From Salisaeta longa DSM 21114 (GTDB taxonomy: Bacteria; Bacteroidota; Rhodothermia; Rhodothermales; Salinibacteraceae), in the NCBI RefSeq assembly GCF_000419585.1, contig NZ_ATTH01000001.1, positions 2,767,001-2,831,000 of the forward strand: a DNA stretch of 64,000 nt. The letters are read 5' to 3'. Below are positions 24,810 through 33,766 of this stretch, piece after piece. The position numbers and the translations under genes are program-made. Within the stretch, counting starts at the first letter, position 1, and each line of letters starts with the position of its first letter. Below the pieces are notes generated by a model. The model was not told the origin of the DNA. It saw only the letters and a program-made list of their open reading frames with translations, and did no database searches.

Positions 24810-27059
24810 TTGCTCGAAGCGCTGACAGTACCCGTGGCCAAACACCTTGAACGCGATCTCGGACTGTATGCCACCATCACCGTAAGCATTGGGGCCATGG
24901 TGGGCAGCGGCCTCTTTGTGCTGCCCGGCCTGGCCGCAGCCAAAACGGGGCCATCAATCATCGTTGCGTACGTGCTGGCCGGACTCATCGTGTTGCCGGC
25001 GGCGCTGTCGAAAGCCGAGATGGCCACCGCCATGCCCGATGCCGGCGGCACCTACCTCTACATCGATCGGGCGATGGGACCCCGGATGGGCACCATCGCT
25101 GGGCTTGGCGCGTGGTTCTCGCTCGTGTTCAAAAGCGCGTTCGCCCTGGTCGGGCTGGGGGCGTACCTCGTGTTGGTCGTTCCGGTGGGCGGGCTCGGGT
25201 TGAAGGCCATGAGCCTGCTCCTGGGGGCAGCCCTTGTCGGGATCAATCTCGTTGGCGCGAAGCAATCCGGGCAGCTGCAAGCCGTCATCGTCACCGTGGT
25301 GGTGGGGGCCTTGCTGGTGTTTGGGGCCGACGGCGTCACGTACGTCAATTCGGCGCGCTACCATCCCTTCTTTACGGACGGCGCCAGCGGGTTGCTTGCC
25401 GCCACAGGGTTCGTGTTTGTGTCGTACGCCGGTGTTACCAAGGTGGCGAGCATCGCCGAAGAGGTGGCCAATCCAGACGTCAACTTGCCGCTTGGCATCC
25501 TCCTTTCGGTTGGGATTATGATTCCGCTCTACGCCCTTATCACCTTTGTGGTGGTGGGCGCCACCACGCCGGCCGCGCTGCATGGGAGCCTCACGCCGAT
25601 GGCCGAGGCGGCATCGCGCATATTCGGATCGGTTGGCGTGCCCATCATCTCCATTTTGGCCGTCCTCGCGCTAACAAGCATGGCCAACGCCGGCCTCTTG
25701 TCGTCATCGCGCTTTCCGCTGGCCATGAGCCGCGACCGCCTGGCGCCGGATGTGCTGGCCACCATCAGCGATCGCTTCCGCACGCCCACCTACGCGCTGT
25801 GGATTACCGGCGCGCTGCTGTTGGGGCTCATCGCCTTTGTGCCGGTGCTGGAGCTGGCCAAGCTGGCCAGCGCATTCAAGATCCTCATCTTTACGTTCAT
25901 CAACGGCGCGCTGATCGCCTTTCGCGAGAGCGGGCTGGAGAGCTACGATCCGGCGTTTCGTGCGCCCGGCTACCCGTGGGTTCAGCTCGCGGGCATCGGT
26001 GGCGGGGGGCTGCTGCTCACGCAGATGGGCTGGCTTGCGCTGGGCGGAGCCGTGGGCATCATTGGCATGGGCTTGTTGTGGTACCGCCTGTACGGACGCG
26101 AGCGGACCGCGCGCGAAGGCGCAGCGCTCGATGCCATCCAGCGTGCCATTCAGCAGCGCGCGCTGGTGCGAATCGACGAGACGTTTGCGATCCGCGAAAC
26201 GAACGTCATGATTACGCTCGACCCGTCGGCTTCGCCGGAGACCGAGCGGTTCTTGCTTGCTATTGGCGGCAGCGTTGCGCAGAAGTGGGACGGAGCCGTT
26301 GCGGCGGTGCGCATGGAGGAGGTGCCCAGTCAGACGAGCCTCTCGACGGCCGCCGATGCAATTGCGTCGTTCGACGCGGCGTTCGAGGAGCGCGTGCAGC
26401 ACTGGGGCGCGACGCACGAGGTGCCGGTGACGGCGCACGAAATTGTGTGCCACGATGCCGAGCGGGCCATGCGCACCTTCGTGGACACGCAAAGCATTGG
26501 ATTGCAAGTGGGCGGCGCGGTGCCCGGGCGGTGGCGTTTTAAGCTGCTGGGCCACGATGTGGACGAGTACATGCGCGATGTGCCCTGTGAACACGCATTT
26601 CTGGACGATGCCCACGCGGCCCCCGATGCCGTCGACACGGTGGCCGTGTTCACCCAGCGCGGTCCGTACGGGCCGCTCAAGGTGGTGGTGGCTGATGCCG
26701 TAGCCGCCCACTACGGCGCCACCTTGCGGTTCGTGACATCAGTGCCCGGTGCGGCCTCTGACGACCACCGCGGGCGCGTCAAAGCATTTCATGATGACCT
26801 GGCAGAGCGCTGCAGCGCCCCCACAACCTCGGTGGTGCACACGGCCGAACCGGTACACGACACGCTGCACCGAGAGGCAGCACAAGCCGATATCGTCGTG
26901 CTCGGCACCGTGCCCCGCACGCGCTTGCAAACCTTCTTGATGGACGATCTGAGCTACGACCTCGCCACGGCACTCGACGTCCCCGTCTTGCTCGTGCGGC
27001 CTCCAATTCCACGCGGGCCGGTGGTGCTCCCGAAAATTGTGGAGCGCCTCGCCTTTTGA
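24810..27059 (+). CDS. APC-family amino acid permease fused to universal stress protein domains
   Basis: Residues about 15-430 form a permease of the amino acid-polyamine-organocation superfamily, with about 12 hydrophobic segments. The first helix has the unwound motif ISIGAMVGSGLFVLPG-like (VSIGAMVGSGLFVLPG), and the adjacent helix reads AALSKAEMATAMPDAGGTYL, both characteristic. Residues about 450-749 are soluble and contain two universal-stress-protein-like halves. The second ends with DIVVLGTVPRTRLQTFLMDD and VPVLLVRPP, close to the USP nucleotide-binding pattern. Fusions of this type are thought to let nucleotide or stress signals tune uptake. The start is a TTG at 24810, chosen because it is the first codon before the helix region; a nearby Shine-Dalgarno is not obvious. 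Substrate unknown. Confidence 0.85.
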   Translation: MLEALTVPVAKHLERDLGLYATITVSIGAMVGSGLFVLPGLAAAKTGPSIIVAYVLAGLIVLPAALSKAEMATAMPDAGGTYLYIDRAMGPRMGTIAGLGAWFSLVFKSAFALVGLGAYLVLVVPVGGLGLKAMSLLLGAALVGINLVGAKQSGQLQAVIVTVVVGALLVFGADGVTYVNSARYHPFFTDGASGLLAATGFVFVSYAGVTKVASIAEEVANPDVNLPLGILLSVGIMIPLYALITFVVVGATTPAALHGSLTPMAEAASRIFGSVGVPIISILAVLALTSMANAGLLSSSRFPLAMSRDRLAPDVLATISDRFRTPTYALWITGALLLGLIAFVPVLELAKLASAFKILIFTFINGALIAFRESGLESYDPAFRAPGYPWVQLAGIGGGGLLLTQMGWLALGGAVGIIGMGLLWYRLYGRERTAREGAALDAIQRAIQQRALVRIDETFAIRETNVMITLDPSASPETERFLLAIGGSVAQKWDGAVAAVRMEEVPSQTSLSTAADAIASFDAAFEERVQHWGATHEVPVTAHEIVCHDAERAMRTFVDTQSIGLQVGGAVPGRWRFKLLGHDVDEYMRDVPCEHAFLDDAHAAPDAVDTVAVFTQRGPYGPLKVVVADAVAAHYGATLRFVTSVPGAASDDHRGRVKAFHDDLAERCSAPTTSVVHTAEPVHDTLHREAAQADIVVLGTVPRTRLQTFLMDDLSYDLATALDVPVLLVRPPIPRGPVVLPKIVERLAF

Positions 27060-27103
27060 TCACCTGTTTTGATTTTGCGTCAGAAGGGGACGCGGGCGAC
27101 GCG

Positions 27104-27352
27104 TTACCGGTCGTCCGTGTCGTCCCAGTCGTCCTCCTCTTCGTCTTCGTCGTCCCAGTCCTCATCATCCCAGTCGTCCTCGTCGTCCCAATCCTCGTCC
27201 TCCTCCCAATCGTCCAGGTCGTCGAGGTCGGCTTCCTCGTCCCAGTCGTCGTCTTCCAAATCGAGGTCCTCCAAGTCATTGTCTTCGTCGTCCCAGGCGG
27301 CCTCATCGTCCCAAACATCGTCGTTTGCGGCGTGTATCGAAAAGTTATCCAT
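27104..27352 (-). CDS. Hyperacidic Trp-Asp repeat protein, 82 residues
   Basis: From the ATG at 27352 the frame encodes 82 residues, of which 53 are Asp or Glu. After a short ordinary N-terminus (MDNFSIHAAND) it becomes a low-complexity array of units like DWDDED and DLEDLDLEDDD, with a Trp roughly every 5-10 residues. Trp residues spaced in a polyacidic chain are seen in some intrinsically disordered, charge-shielding or histone-like-binding proteins. I know of no family match. A polyacidic protein fits a salt-in halophile. The opposite strand read in one frame is poly-Ser/Gln, so coding should be confirmed. It converges with the permease gene and diverges from hisD. Confidence 0.6.
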   Translation of the reverse strand: MDNFSIHAANDDVWDDEAAWDDEDNDLEDLDLEDDDWDEEADLDDLDDWEEDEDWDDEDDWDDEDWDDEDEEEDDWDDTDDR

Positions 27353-27518
27353 AGCAGTCAAGAAATAAGAGGCGCGATGCGCGCATTCTGTGAGAGGTTG
27401 TGCGAATGCGCAAGAAAATGACAGCGCCGGTACAATGCAACGGGCACATTGGAAAATGTCGACACTACCATTTGGCGGAATGTGCCTTCCGTGAACCTGT
27501 TCATCAGCCCTCTGCACC

Positions 27519-28823
27519 ATGCCCTTGCTCCCCATTGTATCGTACGACGAGCGCCACGCCATGCTCGATGCGGTGCTCAGCCGAAGCGCGTCCTTCAGCG
27601 ACACGGTAGACGCTGCCGTGGCCGAGATCCTGGCAGCGGTGCGTGCCGAGGGCGACGCAGCGGTTCGTCGGTTCACCGCGCGCTTCGACGACGTGACGAT
27701 CGAGGCGCCGCGCGTGCCGCCGGCTGCGCTAGCCGACGCGTCGGCGGCCCTCGATGATGCGCTGCGCTCGGTCATTGCCGATGCGGCCGCCAACATCCGC
27801 CGCTTTCACGAGAAGCAGGTGCGGCAGTCGTGGTTTACAGAAGACGGGGATGGGGTGGTGCTGGGCCAGCGCGTGATGCCCATGGACCGCGTGGGCCTGT
27901 ATGTGCCCGGCGGCACGGCCTTTTATCCGTCCAGCTTGCTCATGAACGCGATCCCGGCGCAGGTTGCGGGGGTCGAGGAAATTCATCTCGTATCGCCGCC
28001 CCAAGCCAACGGCCGCCCCCACCCGCTGGTGTTGGCCACGGCGCATTTCCTGGGGCTGGAGCACGTGTACGCCATCGGGGGGGCGCAGGCAGTGGGCGCA
28101 CTCGCGTTTGGCACAGACACGGTGCCGGCAGTCGATAAAATTGTGGGCCCCGGCAATGTGTACGTGGCGGCGGCCAAAAAGCAGGTGTACGGGCGCGTGG
28201 CCATCGACTCGGTGGCTGGGCCCAGCGAAATCGGGATTCTGGCCGATGCCACGGCCGATCCGTCCTTCGTGGCGGCCGACCTCATTTCGCAGGCCGAGCA
28301 CGATCCGCGCGCCTCGGCGGTGCTCGTTACGCCGCATCGCCCGCTGGCGGAAGCGGTGCAGCAGGACGTGGAGACGCGGGTGGCCGCGCTGCCCCGCCGC
28401 GACATTCTTCAGCAGTCGCTGCCCAACTTTAGCGCGTGCGTCGTGACGGACACCATGGCGGAGGCCACGGCGCTCATCAACGAGCTGGCGGTCGAGCACC
28501 TGGAGATCCTGACCGACGACCCCTGGGCCACCATGACCGACATTCGCCATGCCGGCGCCATCTTCTTGGGGCCGTATTCCTCCGAGCCGGTGGGCGATTA
28601 CTTTGCTGGCCCGAATCACGTGTTGCCCACCGGAGGCACCGCGCGCTACGCTTCGGCGCTGGGCGTCGACGACTTCGTGCGCACGCAGTCCGTGATTCAG
28701 TACACCGCGCAGCGCCTGGAGCAGACGGGCGATGCCATCGTCGCTTTTGCCGAGGCCGAGGAGTTGCAAGGACACGCCGAAGCCGTCCGGGCGCGCCTCA
28801 AGAAGCTTCGCGGCAACGCGTGA
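27519..28823 (+). CDS. hisD: Histidinol dehydrogenase
   Basis: HisD performs the last two steps of histidine synthesis, oxidising histidinol to histidine with NAD and zinc. The 434-residue product shows [20 protein letters not shown] near residue 128 (first 20 residues of the block), [19 protein letters not shown] near residue 188, and [19 protein letters not shown] near 207. It continues with [18 protein letters not shown] near 230, and [16 protein letters not shown] near 256 with the zinc/catalytic His. The C-terminal [20 protein letters not shown] holds the catalytic His pair. Length is normal. No other his gene adjoins it; hisC is 19 kb away, so histidine genes are scattered here. The ATG at 27519 follows a 166-base gap from the divergent hyperacidic ORF. 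Confidence 0.97.
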   Translation: MPLLPIVSYDERHAMLDAVLSRSASFSDTVDAAVAEILAAVRAEGDAAVRRFTARFDDVTIEAPRVPPAALADASAALDDALRSVIADAAANIRRFHEKQVRQSWFTEDGDGVVLGQRVMPMDRVGLYVPGGTAFYPSSLLMNAIPAQVAGVEEIHLVSPPQANGRPHPLVLATAHFLGLEHVYAIGGAQAVGALAFGTDTVPAVDKIVGPGNVYVAAAKKQVYGRVAIDSVAGPSEIGILADATADPSFVAADLISQAEHDPRASAVLVTPHRPLAEAVQQDVETRVAALPRRDILQQSLPNFSACVVTDTMAEATALINELAVEHLEILTDDPWATMTDIRHAGAIFLGPYSSEPVGDYFAGPNHVLPTGGTARYASALGVDDFVRTQSVIQYTAQRLEQTGDAIVAFAEAEELQGHAEAVRARLKKLRGNA

Positions 28824-28831
28824 GAAGGCGG

Positions 28832-29197
28832 CTACACGGTCAGGGTCGACGGATCGAAGGCGGTGAACAGCGAGCCGGTAAGTACGGCGATGAGGAGCAC
28901 CGCTACGATGAACAGAAGGGCAAGCGCAAATAGCACCACTTGCGTAAGAAAGAACAGGCGCAGTTTGTCGAGCATGCGCACGAGATCCGCGGGCGACGGG
29001 CTGTGGGCAGCGTTGCCCGCCTGGTACAGCAGCACGCCCAGCCAGATATACAGCGCGCCGATGAGCACCACGAGGTACATCACCCCGATGATGATGTTGA
29101 TGACGCCCAGAATCTTTAGCCAGCGGCTGGTGTCTTCCGCCTTGGAGGCGATTGCTTCGAGGAGATCGTGGGCCGATGCGGAGGAGAAGGCGTCCAT
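28832..29197 (-). CDS. Small membrane protein with two to three hydrophobic segments
   Basis: I do not recognise this 121-residue protein with confidence; it is of the size and style of DUF5362-like membrane proteins. It has a soluble N-terminus (LLEAIASKAEDTSRWLKI), a long hydrophobic stretch at about 25-58 that can form two helices (GVINIIIGVMYLVVLIGAL), and a short amphipathic helix (ADLVRMLDKLRLFFLTQ). A last helix near 90-112 is rich in Val, Leu and Ala. The ATG at 29197 is preferred to the upstream one at 29242, since it begins just before the conserved-looking soluble part. It ends 8 bases after the convergent hisD stop. Confidence 0.65.
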   Translation of the reverse strand: MDAFSSASAHDLLEAIASKAEDTSRWLKILGVINIIIGVMYLVVLIGALYIWLGVLLYQAGNAAHSPSPADLVRMLDKLRLFFLTQVVLFALALLFIVAVLLIAVLTGSLFTAFDPSTLTV

Positions 29198-29292
29198 AGG
29201 GCAAAGGGGAATGGAGCGGGCCGTGGGAGCTACAAGATGCACCGTGCGCCGGTCATTGTAAAGGCGCAGGACGGGAGCCGCGCGGCCATCCT

Positions 29293-29489
29293 AGATATGA
29301 CCTTCGGCCTCCGCGTCACTCCCCTCCGTTCGTTCCTCGCAATGACAAGAGAAGGTGTTGTTTTTCCGGAACGTTGGGCGTGCAGTTGCGCAAGCCGCCC
29401 CGAACGGCCATTTGAACCATTGACGCTCCGTTCCTTCAATTCCCCATTTTGTCATTGCGAGCGACCAGCGGGAGCGTAGCAATCTCCAC
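29293..29489 (-). repeat. Dispersed non-coding repeat, copy 2
   Basis: This copy fills much of the 450-base gap between the small membrane protein and rlmB. Its core is bounded by TCGCAATGACA (29337-29347) and TGTCATTGCGA (29450-29460), a perfect 11-bp inverted repeat, with outer blocks CTCCGTTCGTTCC and GGAGCGTAGCAATCTCC. It aligns with the reverse complement of 20690-20912 almost end to end but lacks about 26 bases present there. Further downstream, TCATCCTGGAAGGG (29529 on) and TCATCCCGGAGGGG (29578 on) repeat the theme also seen beside copy 1. No ORF of note is inside it. Confidence 0.8.
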
Positions 29490-29648
29490 AGTCGGGCAAG
29501 AACGTACCGTACAATGCAAATGACGGCTCATCCTGGAAGGGAGGTCGAAGGTGATACCTGTGGCCGGGCCTTTAGGTCATCCCGGAGGGGCAATCGCCGG
29601 TGACCGGCGCCCGCTTCGGGTGGGCCGACCGTACGGGCCGGCACGCCG

Positions 29649-30407
29649 CTACGATCGCCCGCGGGCCGCGGCAAAGAGAAACAAGGACGCCGCCACACTC
29701 ACGTTCAGCGACTCCGCCGGACCGCGCATCGGGATGGCCGCCAGCGTGTCACACGCCGCTGCAACGTCCGAGGCAAGCCCGTCGCCCTCGCTGCCCACAA
29801 CAATGACCACCGGCCGCTCCCAGTCGACCGCCCACAGCGACGTGTCGCTCGTGCCCTCGGCGCCCACCACCCAGTAGCCCCGCTCCTTGCACTGCGTCAG
29901 GAACGCGGCCAGGTCGTCGGTGCGGGCAATGGACAGGCGGGGCGCGGTGCCCGCGCTGGCTTTGATGGCGGTTGCATTGAGCGGCGCCATGCCCCGGCTG
30001 GGCACCACCACGCCGTTCGCGCCAGACGCTACGGCGCTGCGCAAGATGGCCCCGAAGTTGCGCGGATCGGTAACCCGGTCGATGGCCAGGAGCACGGGCT
30101 TGCGCGTCTGCACATCGTCCCAGGTGGGTGCCACGGCCGTCAGCAGGTCGTGCGGGGTGTCGTAGCGCATCGGGGCGGTGATGGCGGCCACGCCCTGGTG
30201 CACCGCGCCCTGCGCCTCGTGCCGCAAGCGGGCCTCGGGGACGTACTGCAGCGGAATGCCACGCGCCTGCGCCGCCTCGCGGATGGCGCGGATGGTGCTG
30301 CCGTGCGCGTCGTGCTCCAGCATTACCTTCTCGATGCCGACATCCGCGCGCTCCAGCAGCTCGCGTACGGGGTTGCGTCCTACGACGGTAGAAGTATCAG
30401 CAGTCAT
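29649..30407 (-). CDS. rlmB: SpoU/TrmH-family 23S rRNA 2'-O-methyltransferase
   Basis: RlmB methylates the 2'-hydroxyl of a guanosine in 23S rRNA using SAM. The 252-residue protein has an N-terminal substrate-binding domain, with VVGRNPVRELLERADVGIEK at the start. A SPOUT catalytic domain follows from about residue 100, with the trefoil-knot motifs: VTDPRNFGAILRSAVASGAN (motif 1 with Arg), VVGSEGDGLASDVAAACD (motif 2) and PMRGPAESLNVSVAASLFLF (motif 3). Spacing to the Omp85-like gene upstream is 39 bases, and it is the last gene of the clpX-yihY-Omp85 run. Assignment to RlmB rather than another TrmH-type enzyme is by the N-terminal region and length. Confidence 0.9.
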   Translation of the reverse strand: MTADTSTVVGRNPVRELLERADVGIEKVMLEHDAHGSTIRAIREAAQARGIPLQYVPEARLRHEAQGAVHQGVAAITAPMRYDTPHDLLTAVAPTWDDVQTRKPVLLAIDRVTDPRNFGAILRSAVASGANGVVVPSRGMAPLNATAIKASAGTAPRLSIARTDDLAAFLTQCKERGYWVVGAEGTSDTSLWAVDWERPVVIVVGSEGDGLASDVAAACDTLAAIPMRGPAESLNVSVAASLFLFAAARGRS

Positions 30408-30446
30408 ACAGGGTTGGGTACAAAGAGAAAAAGGGGAAGGCAGCAG

Positions 30447-32678
30447 CTAAAACGTACGTCCAATGCCAAAGTGCACGCGAAAGCGACGCACCCACTGCGT
30501 GGGTGCTGCGGTGATCGGACGGCCCGCGCGCACCGCTTCCACCACGTCGCCGGGCCGGCGAAGGTCCAACGGCCCCGGATTAACTTTGGCAGCGAGGTCG
30601 AGGCGCAGAAATCCAAACGGGGTGCGGTAGCGCAGCCCCACGCCCGCGCCCACCCGCACCTGGCCCTGGCTTGAGCGCGTCGGGTACACGTTGGGCGCCA
30701 CCGACGGATCGGGGGCCAGCGCCCATCCATCGGTGCCAAGATACGCCGCGTCGACGAACACGGCCGTCTGCCAGTCGGAGCTTAGGCCTGGAAACGGGAG
30801 GCGCATCTCCAGGTTGGCGCCCAGCTTGATGGTGCCGCCGGTGGGTTCATAAATGACCGTCGAGTCGGTGGCGAGGCTGCGGTCGCGGGCAAACTTGCCG
30901 CCGGCCAGCTGCGCGGGCCAGCCGCGCACGTCGGTGCCGCCGCCCGCGTAAAACAGAAAGTCGTCGAGACGATTCTCGAACAGCACATTGCGCCGCAGCT
31001 GATCGAGCGAGGGGCGGGCCGGGAGCGTGAGGGCTCCACGCGTGCCTTGTAGCGGGCGAAAGAAGCCGCCAAACAGCCGCCCGGCAACGTTGATGTTAGG
31101 CGTGAGCGGATAGTATCCGGTGACGGCATTGCTCAGCCGCAGAAACTGGATATCGGAGCCGAGGAGCGTACCGGCCACCTCCAGGCCGGGCTCAATCAAA
31201 AAGCCGCGGCGCGGGTTGAGGTAGTCGTCGGTGCGGCCCAGCGTGGCGCTCAGCGACAGGATGCTCTTGTCGAAAAAGTCGTCACCCAGGCCCAGGCCGG
31301 CGTCGGTGCGCTGGCTGGTGAATTGCTTGGTGCGGTTGAAAGTGTGGCGCAGCGACACGGTGCGAAAGGGAAGCAGCGTGTAGGTCAGCTCGGTGTTGAG
31401 GCCAAACTGGCGCTCGTTAAGGCCCAGGAAGCGCGTGTTGTCGGTAAGCAGCTTGGGGTTGAGGCGCTGCAGGGCAAACAGCTCGACGCTACCGGCCAGT
31501 TGCGTGCGAGAGATAAACGGCTGCCGCAGCAGCGTGGATACGCGAAACAGCCGCTCGGTGGGCACTTGCGACTGGGCACCCGACAGAAAAGCGGGCAAGA
31601 AGCCGTCCGGGTTCTCGGGGAGGCCCGTCTCGGCCACCAGCCCAACATTAAACAAGCGGGCCGCGCCGAAGAAGTTGCGGTGGGTCCAGGTGCCCTCGCC
31701 GCGCACACCCGTCTGTGCGCCATAGCCAAGTTGTGCGGTAATAGAGCGCAGCTCGGCCTCGCGCACGCGGTAGCGCACCGTCACGGTGCTGTCTTCGGGC
31801 TGGGGCGGCAAATCGGCCAGGGCCACGCGAAACAAGTTCAGCGAAAAGAGCTCTTGCTGCCCGCGCTGCAGCTTGGCCTTCGCGTACGTGTCGCCCAGTG
31901 CAAATGGAACTTCCCGCCGCACCACCGCCGCGGTCACCGACTCATTTCCATCCACGATGAGTTCGCTAAATGTGCCGCGCGGTCCGGGGCGAACGGTAAA
32001 CCGGAGGTCGACGGCTGTAGCGGCCGAGTCAATGTGCGCGGTATTGCTTACACGCGCAAAGGCATACCCATGATTTTGCAGCCACGTGGCGGTTTGATCC
32101 GCAATTTGAAGCTCGTTGAACGTCGTGTAGCGGCGCCCCACCGACACGTTCAGGGTCTGGCGAAAGGACTGCCAGGCGTCGTGGAGGGACGGGGCGAGTG
32201 CACGCTGAACCGCCGTCGTGGCGTCCGGTCCGCGAAACGACACGCTGCGGATGGTAAGCGCTGGCCCCTCGCGGATGGTAAAGATGACGTGGAAGGTGTT
32301 GGTTTTGGGATTGTATTGCGAGGCCGGGTAGTCGACAAACGGGTTGAGGAAGCCGTTTTGCTGATAGAAGCGCCGCAGGCGCACCACGTCTTTTTGGAGG
32401 GTGACGGGGTCGAAGCGGTACACCGGCGGGTCCAGAAACCACAGGACTCCATCGAGCCGGTCGCGCAGCCGATCCCAAAACGACGGCGCCTGCGTTTCAA
32501 TCTGGGCCTTTAGGCGTTCGGCGGTAAACGTTTGGTCGCCGGGAAAAAGAAACGAGATGGCGCGAACCGTGGTCTCCTCATTGACCTCGCTCCATCGCGC
32601 GGATTGGCCGCAGGCGGCATGGGGGAGACCCCACCCCCCGAGCAGGGCCAGCAGCAAGACGGCAGCAGTACGAATCAT
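30447..32678 (-). CDS. Omp85-family outer-membrane assembly protein (BamA/TamA-like)
   Basis: This 743-residue protein has a signal peptide ending near HAACGQS. About residues 35-330 are periplasmic and look like POTRA repeats: RAISFLFPGDQTFTAERLKA, later VSFRGPDATTAVQRALAPSL, then IVDGNESVTAAVVRREVPFA. A 16-strand-type D15 barrel occupies the C-terminal half, with the signature YFYPLT-like YYPLTPNINVAGRLFGGFF and the final FLRLDLAAKVN and FRVHFGIGRTF. It inserts or exports outer-membrane proteins. It is shorter than a five-POTRA BamA, so a TamA-like or specialised paralogue is likely; the true BamA may lie elsewhere. Its start overlaps the yihY stop by 4 bases (ATGA), showing translational coupling. 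Confidence 0.85.
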   Translation of the reverse strand: MIRTAAVLLLALLGGWGLPHAACGQSARWSEVNEETTVRAISFLFPGDQTFTAERLKAQIETQAPSFWDRLRDRLDGVLWFLDPPVYRFDPVTLQKDVVRLRRFYQQNGFLNPFVDYPASQYNPKTNTFHVIFTIREGPALTIRSVSFRGPDATTAVQRALAPSLHDAWQSFRQTLNVSVGRRYTTFNELQIADQTATWLQNHGYAFARVSNTAHIDSAATAVDLRFTVRPGPRGTFSELIVDGNESVTAAVVRREVPFALGDTYAKAKLQRGQQELFSLNLFRVALADLPPQPEDSTVTVRYRVREAELRSITAQLGYGAQTGVRGEGTWTHRNFFGAARLFNVGLVAETGLPENPDGFLPAFLSGAQSQVPTERLFRVSTLLRQPFISRTQLAGSVELFALQRLNPKLLTDNTRFLGLNERQFGLNTELTYTLLPFRTVSLRHTFNRTKQFTSQRTDAGLGLGDDFFDKSILSLSATLGRTDDYLNPRRGFLIEPGLEVAGTLLGSDIQFLRLSNAVTGYYPLTPNINVAGRLFGGFFRPLQGTRGALTLPARPSLDQLRRNVLFENRLDDFLFYAGGGTDVRGWPAQLAGGKFARDRSLATDSTVIYEPTGGTIKLGANLEMRLPFPGLSSDWQTAVFVDAAYLGTDGWALAPDPSVAPNVYPTRSSQGQVRVGAGVGLRYRTPFGFLRLDLAAKVNPGPLDLRRPGDVVEAVRAGRPITAAPTQWVRRFRVHFGIGRTF

Positions 32679-33766
32679 GAATCGGCAGTGGACGACGGGC
32701 GAGACGAGATGTCGGGGGGGGACGCCGGGGGAACCGCGGGCGGCGGCGCGGGGCCATGGGATGCAGCCTCGGCCGCCGGCGCCTCATTCGCTGTTTGGGA
32801 TCGGCTTGTCACGTGCCGGTGTTCGCGCAGCGAGGCTACCACGGCCCCTAGCATGAGGACGATGCCCGAGAAGTACACCCAAAAGACGAAAGCGATAATA
32901 AGCCCAAACGTGTTGCCCAGCGCGCTGAGCCCGGCGCCGCTGGCCGCGTATTGGTCGAAGTGGCCCACGTAGGTGGCGTAATAGGCAAATGCTTGCTTGG
33001 CGCCCTCCCACAGCACGCCGGCGACGGCTGCGCCGATCAAGGCGCTTGTTTTGCTCGGCGGCGGCTTGGGCACGAAGTAGTACAACTGATAGAACATGGC
33101 GCCGGTGATGAGCAGCGGCACAAATACTTTCAGGGCATGAAAGAGCGCTTGCGTGCGGCGAATGACGGCATCGAGGCCCGGCACTGCGCCGCTGATTTCG
33201 TTGAGGAGCGGACCGACAAGGGTTGAGAGGCCGATGGTGAGCGTAAAGAGGATGCCCACCTGCACCACCATGCGCACATCGAAGAGGTAGCCGCCCAGTA
33301 CGGATCGGCTCTCGTGCCAATCTTGCTCGAAGGCGTTGCTTACGGCGATGCGCAGCGTGATAAAGAGCGAGACGGCCGAGAGAAAGAGGCCCGCGCCCCC
33401 CAGGCCGATGACGGTACCGCTGGCGCTTTGCAGCTGGTTGAGAAACTCGATGAGCTGGGTGCTCTGCGCCGGCGGCAGAAAGTCGCGGATGAAGCGGGCG
33501 ACGGTGGAAAAGGCATTATTGCTTTGCAGCACGCGGCCCGCGACACCGGTCGAGAGCACCACGATGGGCACCACCGTCACCAGCACCTTAAAGGCGATCG
33601 CCTGCGCCCATAGGAACAGGTTTTTTTGCGAGATCTCGTGGTAGAGGCCCCGCGCATAGTAGCCCAGCGTGGCCTGTGCGGCCTGCCACCGGCGCGAGTG
33701 CGCGAGGCGCTTGTACAACTGCTCATACAAGCGCGAGGGCTCCTCCTGTTCAGCATTGGTGCTCAC
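32675..33766 (-). CDS. YihY/BrkB-family inner-membrane protein
   Basis: This 363-residue protein has the YihY/virulence-factor BrkB fold: a cytoplasmic N-terminus and six hydrophobic helices. The typical opening is NLFLWAQAIAFKVLVTVVPI near residue 50, followed by GTVIGLGGAGLFLSAVSLF and the conserved end of the domain, YATYVGHFDQYAASGAGLSA. A Pro/Ala-rich tail of about 50 residues follows. The family was once called RNase BN, but that activity belongs to another protein; its role is unclear, and a transport or envelope function is proposed. It overlaps clpX at its start and the Omp85 gene at its end by 4 bases each, so the three are co-translated. Confidence 0.88.
   Translation of the reverse strand: MSTNAEQEEPSRLYEQLYKRLAHSRRWQAAQATLGYYARGLYHEISQKNLFLWAQAIAFKVLVTVVPIVVLSTGVAGRVLQSNNAFSTVARFIRDFLPPAQSTQLIEFLNQLQSASGTVIGLGGAGLFLSAVSLFITLRIAVSNAFEQDWHESRSVLGGYLFDVRMVVQVGILFTLTIGLSTLVGPLLNEISGAVPGLDAVIRRTQALFHALKVFVPLLITGAMFYQLYYFVPKPPPSKTSALIGAAVAGVLWEGAKQAFAYYATYVGHFDQYAASGAGLSALGNTFGLIIAFVFWVYFSGIVLMLGAVVASLREHRHVTSRSQTANEAPAAEAASHGPAPPPAVPPASPPDISSRPSSTADS

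Noticed and set aside
27069-27368. Plus-strand Ser/Gln-rich frame opposite the hyperacidic ORF
   Set aside because: Poly-Ser from the same repeat read backward; the acidic reading fits a halophile better and has a normal N-terminus.
20690-29489. Composite transposon bounded by the two repeats
   Set aside because: No transposase or recombinase lies between or beside the copies, and the enclosed genes include a housekeeping gene (hisD).
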